From NCBI GenBank assembly GCA_041651335.1, contig JBAZJL010000010.1, positions 1 through 17,327 on the forward strand: DNA of 17,327 bases, written 5' to 3'. Source of the DNA: UBA6220 sp041651335. Lineage in GTDB: Bacteria; Patescibacteriota; Minisyncoccia; Minisyncoccales; Minisyncoccaceae. Numbering within the stretch: the stretch's first letter is position 1; each line of letters begins with the position of its first letter. The translations under genes were made by a program, and so were the position numbers. The notes beneath the pieces were generated by a model. That model saw nothing but the letters and a program-made list of their open reading frames with translations. It was not told the origin of the DNA and did not search any database. Of this stretch, positions 14,558 to 17,327 are shown in pieces.

Positions 14558-14613
14558 TTGTTTGGTTTTAAAAAATCAAACAAAAAGAAAAAACATTTTT
14601 GATGTTTGATTTT
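14558..14613 (+). promoter_or_regulatory. Attenuator-like alternative hairpins before engB
   Basis: Segment 1, TTGTTTGGTTTT (14558-14569), segment 2, AAAATCAAACAA (14572-14583), and segment 3, TGTTTGATTTT (14603-14613). Segment 2 can pair with 1 (12 bp including one G-U, tight loop) or perfectly with 3 (11 bp, 20-nt loop), but not with both. The 2-3 hairpin ends 7 nt before the engB ATG and is followed by ATTATTT, so it could block ribosome loading or act as a weak terminator. All arms are AT-rich, so stabilities are modest. Confidence 0.45.
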
Positions 14614-14620
14614 ATTATTT

Positions 14621-15202
14621 ATGGAAATTAAATTAGCTAAATTTATTAAAGGGGTAATCGGAACAGATGAAATTTTTAAAGACAATGTTCCGCAAATTGC
14701 TTTTATTGGCCGATCCAATTCTGGCAAATCAAGTGTAATCAATGCCTTAACCAATCGAAAAGATTTAGCCAGAACCAGCGCTGTTCCTGGCTTTACCCAG
14801 CAAATCAATTTATTTTTAATAAACAATTGTTTTTATCTAGTTGATTTGCCCGGATATGGATACGCAAAGGTTCCACTAAAGAAAAAAGAAAAAATCCAAT
14901 CATTGATTAATTGGTATTTTTTTAATTCTGATTGTGTTCAAGAAAAAATATTTTTAATAATTGATGCCGAGGTAGGGCTTACCAGAAGTGATTTAGAAAT
15001 GATTTTTAGCTTGGAAGATTATGGAAAAAATTTAATTATTATTGCTAACAAAATAGATAAAATTAAAAAATCAAAACACGAAGAGCAATTTGAAAAAATT
15101 GAAGAATTGGCTGGGGGACATAAAATAATTCCTTTTTCCGCGAAAAATAAAATAGGAATTGAAGAAGTTTTGAATGAAATCGAGGAAGCCTTATCAATCT
15201 AA
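14621..15202 (+). CDS. engB: EngB/YsxC (YihA) ribosome-assembly GTPase
   Basis: A 194-residue TrmE-Era-EngA-EngB-type GTPase needed for 50S subunit maturation in characterised bacteria. G1 P-loop 'GRSNSGKSSVIN' (about 30-41), G2 region 'TSAVPGFTQQIN', G3 'DLPGYGYA' (about 73-80), G4 'NKID' (about 142-145) and G5 'FSAK'. 'LPGYGYAKVP' is the family signature. Length is typical. ATG 14621 is used; the in-frame TTG at 14606 lies inside a predicted hairpin arm and would add five residues the family does not need. There is no SD; expression may be governed by the alternative hairpins just upstream. GC is about 31% over 14701-15060 by my count. Confidence 0.95.
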   Translation: MEIKLAKFIKGVIGTDEIFKDNVPQIAFIGRSNSGKSSVINALTNRKDLARTSAVPGFTQQINLFLINNCFYLVDLPGYGYAKVPLKKKEKIQSLINWYFFNSDCVQEKIFLIIDAEVGLTRSDLEMIFSLEDYGKNLIIIANKIDKIKKSKHEEQFEKIEELAGGHKIIPFSAKNKIGIEEVLNEIEEALSI

Positions 15203-15206
15203 AAAA

Positions 15207-15235
15207 TTGACCAAAATATATTTTTATGTTATTTT
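15207..15235 (+). promoter_or_regulatory. Promoter of the solute-binding protein gene
   Basis: TTGACC (15207-15212), 17-nt spacer, TATTTT (15230-15235) with a TG-T extension at 15227-15229. It begins 4 nt after the engB stop. The predicted start is near 15242. Confidence 0.65.
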
Positions 15236-15242
15236 AAAAAAG

Positions 15243-15265
15243 CTGTTTTCTAAAACAGACAGGAG
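15243..15265 (+). promoter_or_regulatory. 5'-terminal hairpin followed by SD
   Basis: CTGTTTT (15243-15249), CT, AAAACAG (15252-15258), then 2 nt and AGGAG (15261-15265). AGGAG is 8 nt from ATG 15274 but only 2 nt from ATG 15268, which decides the start. It has the same plan as the leader at 2608-2630. Confidence 0.55.
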
Positions 15266-15273
15266 AAATGATA

Positions 15274-16041
15274 ATGAAAAGCAAATTATTGCTTGCCATT
15301 GCGATTCTTGCCATTTTGCTTTGTTTTGCCGGCTGTACTAACCAGGCCCCCAAAGAAGAAAAAGTGGTTATTGTTTCCGGTCATCCAGAATGGAAGCCGG
15401 TAATGTGGTTACAGGAAGAAAACCAGGAACAAAAGATTGTTGGAATCGGCCCCGAAGTAGTGGAAAAAGTTTTTTCCGAACTTGGGTTTAAAGTTGATTC
15501 CCGCTTTGTAGGTCCATGGGATGCTGTTCAGTTAAAAGCCAAAGAAGGAGAGATCGACGCGATTGTTGCTCTCTATAAAACAAAAGATCGAGAGCAGTAT
15601 CTTTTCTATTCAGTGCCTTATACTGTTGACCCAATCGAGGTTTTTGTGAAAAAGGGCAATGAATTCGTGCTTCAAAACCCGGAAAGCCTTTTTGAAAAAA
15701 AAGGAATTGCCACCATTGGCGATAGCTACGGCCAAGAAATCGATGATTTAATCTCTCAACAAAAGCTAGAGATTACCAGGGTGGCTACGCCGGAGCAAGC
15801 TTTTGCTCTTTTAGAAAAAAATGAAGGGGATTACTTCCTATATAGCCTTTATTCGGGAAGAAGGGTGATTGCTGAAAGCAATCTGACCAATATTCACGAA
15901 TTGGGGACTATTTCTCATGAGAACTTTTATATCGGCATATCCAAAAAATCGCCGATAGCAGAGCTTCTTCCTGAAATAAACTCTATCTTGGATAGATACA
16001 ACCGAGACGGAACCATTCAGGCGATTGCTCAAAAATATTAA
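15274..16041 (+). CDS. Family 3 extracellular solute-binding lipoprotein (amino-acid type)
   Basis: A 255-residue lipoprotein. The signal peptide is residues 1-20 with lipobox F-A-G-Cys21, then the two lobes of an SBP_bac_3 fold: 'PEWKPVMWLQEE', 'GIGPEVVEKVFSELGF', 'WDAVQLKAKEGEIDAIVALYKTKDRE', 'YSVPYTVDPIEVFVKK', 'GIATIGDSYGQEIDDLI', 'ATPEQAFALLEKNEGDYFLYS' and 'DRYNRDGTIQAIAQKY'. Family members bind polar amino acids or similar small molecules outside the membrane and pass them to an ABC permease or sensor. No permease or ATPase gene is adjacent, so it is an orphan here. GC is about 44% over 15301-15720 against about 31% in engB next door, and a 14-nt direct repeat flanks the gene, both compatible with recent acquisition. 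It has a strong SD, unlike most neighbours. ATG 15274 is preferred on SD spacing. Confidence 0.9.
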   Translation: MKSKLLLAIAILAILLCFAGCTNQAPKEEKVVIVSGHPEWKPVMWLQEENQEQKIVGIGPEVVEKVFSELGFKVDSRFVGPWDAVQLKAKEGEIDAIVALYKTKDREQYLFYSVPYTVDPIEVFVKKGNEFVLQNPESLFEKKGIATIGDSYGQEIDDLISQQKLEITRVATPEQAFALLEKNEGDYFLYSLYSGRRVIAESNLTNIHELGTISHENFYIGISKKSPIAELLPEINSILDRYNRDGTIQAIAQKY

Positions 16042-16049
16042 ATTTTTTA

Positions 16050-16078
16050 AAAAAGCTGGAAAAACAGCTTTTTAATTT
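16050..16078 (+). terminator. Intrinsic terminator of the SBP gene
   Basis: AAAAAGCTG (16050-16058), GAAAAA loop, CAGCTTTTT (16065-16073), followed by AATTTT. Confidence 0.8.
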
Positions 16079-16106
16079 TGTGAATTTTTTCTTTCTTTGA
16101 TATAAT
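16078..16106 (+). promoter_or_regulatory. Promoter of the repeat-rich surface protein gene
   Basis: TTGTGA (16078-16083), 17-nt spacer, TATAAT (16101-16106) with a TG-A extension at 16098-16100. The leader is about 65 nt, nearly all A/T, without an SD. Confidence 0.65.
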
Positions 16107-16178
16107 TAATCTATAAAATAATATAAATATTTATTATTAAAAATTTGATTTTTAAAATAGTTTTTTCTTTTAAAAAAT

Positions 16179-17327
16179 ATGAAAAATTTTAATTTTAAAA
16201 AAAGTTTATTAGCCATAATTTTATTTTTTGGAGCTATTTTTTTAGCAGGCCAGTTTTTTTTAATTAATGTTAGTGCTGACAATAATCCTAATTTTAATAT
16301 TGATAGCGTTGAGTATTCTTATTTTAGCGATTCTGCCAATGCTGAAAAAATTTTACTAACTATCAATGCCACTGCTTCGGGCCAAGTTACAAATATAGAA
16401 AGAATAATGGTTTTGGGTGCTCGTCCAGCAGTGTCTATTTATTCTGATCTTGAAAATATAATTTTAACTCCTGTTGAAGGATCGCAAAAAACAAAATGGA
16501 TTGGAACTTATTATCTTTCAACAACTCCCTATAGTCGTTCTTGGACATTTAGAATAGTTTCTTATTTTTATTACGACGATAATGGAACAATTCAAAGCGT
16601 GCCCTATTCTATCGGTAATTCAATTTCTAAAACTATTCCAGCTAATTATTCAGGCTTGGTTTATGGGGTTTGTGGGCCTTCTAATAATGGAACTTTTTCA
16701 GAGCAACCGACCACTGATTTATGCAGTGTTGGAACAGTAATGGATATGCACCTTGATAATTTTGGAAAATGGGCTTGGAAATGTTATGGAAATGGAGGAA
16801 TGGTTAGCTGTTCTGCTAATCAAGAAATAATAAACACTGCTTGTGGATCAGCTAATAATGAATTTTTTTTTGAATTGCCAACTACTAATTTATGTATCCC
16901 AGAAACAGCGACAGCTTCAACGATATTTGCTACTGAAACGGGCTGGTCTTGGATTTGCACAGGATCAGCTGGAACAAATCCAGTTACTTGTTCAGCCAAA
17001 AGAACAACCACTTCAATTAATCCAGCTTGCGGTTCAGCGCATAATAATTCTTTCACTTCTGCGCCAACAGCTGATTTATGCAGCGCGGGAACAGCAACCA
17101 ATCCAATAACCAATACCATTGGCTGGTCTTGGATTTGCACAGGATCAGCTGGAACAAATCCAGTTACTTGTTCAGCCAAAAGAACAACCACTTCAATTAA
17201 TCCAGCTTGCGGTTCAGCGCATAATAATTCTTTCACTTCTGCGCCAACAGCTGATTTATGCAGCGCGGGAACAGCAACCAATCCAATAACCAATACCATT
17301 GGCTGGTCTTGGATTTGCACAGGATCA
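16179..17327 (+). CDS. Large secreted Cys-rich repeat protein, N-terminal part (3' end outside window)
   Basis: ATG 16179 opens a frame of 383 codons that continues past the right edge with no stop. The N-terminus is a signal peptide (basic 'KNFNFKKS', hydrophobic 'LLAIILFFGAIFLAG', cleavage plausible after Val-Ser-Ala33). Residues 34-160 form a beta-rich, Cys-free domain I do not recognise. From Cys165 the protein consists of ~60-residue Cys-rich units of the pattern 'CGSA-N....PT-LC..GT....GWSW-C-G..G...CSA', with unit-start cysteines at 165, 222, 284 and 344. The first two are diverged, the later ones identical. Such units occur in bacterial surface proteins, probably as adhesive or spacing modules (inference). 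GC rises from about 26% (16201-16320) to about 44% in the repeats. Full size is unknown. Confidence 0.85.
   Translation, partial: MKNFNFKKSLLAIILFFGAIFLAGQFFLINVSADNNPNFNIDSVEYSYFSDSANAEKILLTINATASGQVTNIERIMVLGARPAVSIYSDLENIILTPVEGSQKTKWIGTYYLSTTPYSRSWTFRIVSYFYYDDNGTIQSVPYSIGNSISKTIPANYSGLVYGVCGPSNNGTFSEQPTTDLCSVGTVMDMHLDNFGKWAWKCYGNGGMVSCSANQEIINTACGSANNEFFFELPTTNLCIPETATASTIFATETGWSWICTGSAGTNPVTCSAKRTTTSINPACGSAHNNSFTSAPTADLCSAGTATNPITNTIGWSWICTGSAGTNPVTCSAKRTTTSINPACGSAHNNSFTSAPTADLCSAGTATNPITNTIGWSWICTGS
16941..17327 (+). repeat. Perfect 180-bp tandem direct repeat, at least 2.15 copies
   Basis: Copies at 16941-17120 and 17121-17300 are identical base for base by inspection, and a third starts at 17301 and is cut by the window edge after 27 bp. 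The period of 180 bp is exactly 60 codons, so the reading frame is kept. Each unit begins with the codons for GWSWICTGS. The bases before the first copy (ACG) differ from those before the later copies (ATT), which fixes the left border of the identical block. Confidence 0.95.

Noticed and set aside
14422..14826. Minus-strand ORF of 134 codons opposite engB
   Set aside because: It overlaps the cold-shock terminator, the mini-ORF and the conserved engB P-loop region; it has no known motif of its own.
16843..17109. Plus-strand ORF of 88 codons in another frame
   Set aside because: It lies wholly inside the open frame from 16179, and its Gln/Leu-rich product looks like frame-shifted repeat sequence.
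16820..17320. Minus-strand ORF of 166 codons with an internal repeat
   Set aside because: It is the antisense shadow of the 180-bp repeat block. The + strand frame from 16179 has a signal peptide, a promoter and recognisable Cys-rich units, so it is the real gene.
16941..17327. CRISPR array suggested by regular repeats at the right edge
   Set aside because: The repeats are contiguous 180-bp units with no spacers, keep one reading frame and encode Cys-rich protein modules.

Overview
The window is about 17.3 kb of AT-rich bacterial chromosome and most resembles a Candidate Phyla Radiation (Patescibacteria, Parcubacteria-like) genome. The reasons are small gene sizes, roughly one third GC with A/T-rich spacers, many genes without a Shine-Dalgarno (SD) sequence, and a characteristic mix of proteins: DUF2341/lectin, Gmad2-GerMN, pilin-FISUMP, a 'THQLLTP' histidine kinase and Cys-rich repeat surface proteins. 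TGA is used as a stop by the pilin gene, so the code appears standard and the UGA=Gly groups (Gracilibacteria, SR1) are unlikely. The taxon is an inference; there is no rRNA or ribosomal protein in the window.

Layout. 1-875: 3' end of a secreted DUF2341/lectin-like protein, closed by a terminator shared with a converging 4-TM membrane protein (919-1386, minus). 1501-2562: K+-dependent-type Na+/Ca2+ exchanger. 2636-3547: REC-GAF response regulator of a type familiar from methanogenic archaea. 3646-4551: unrecognised protein with hallmarks of a circularly permuted ATP-grasp enzyme. 4589-5683: M20 metallopeptidase, converging on ppaC (5685-6614, minus), a family II inorganic pyrophosphatase. 6778-9456: P2-type Ca2+ ATPase. 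9497-9958: small conserved protein of unknown function. 10002-14115: a probable run of Gmad2-GerMN protein, CHASE-PAS histidine kinase and a type IV prepilin fused to a FISUMP domain. 14207-14404: cold-shock protein. 14495-15202: a 20-codon Lys-rich ORF, alternative hairpins, then engB. 15274-16041: family 3 solute-binding lipoprotein. 16179 to the right edge: start of a large secreted repeat protein with perfect 180-bp tandem repeats.

How the parts fit. There are three themes: cell-surface structures (DUF2341 protein, pilin-FISUMP, Cys-rich repeat protein), sensing (CHASE kinase, REC-GAF regulator, orphan SBP) and housekeeping (PPase, EngB, Csp, Ca2+ export, peptide hydrolysis). The kinase and pilin-FISUMP genes are 6 nt apart and probably co-transcribed. 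Two start styles coexist: a few genes with TTGAC-type promoters and clear SD sites, and many with (often extended) -10 boxes close to the ATG and no SD, some apparently leaderless.

The most interesting signals are the attenuator-like three-segment repeat between the Lys-rich mini-ORF and engB, the pilin-FISUMP fusion coupled to a sensor kinase, the permuted ATP-grasp candidate, the matched 5' hairpin leaders of the REC-GAF and SBP genes, and the perfect tandem repeats at the right edge. No mobile element, CRISPR array, tRNA or rRNA was seen, and no gene-free stretch exceeds about 165 bp.
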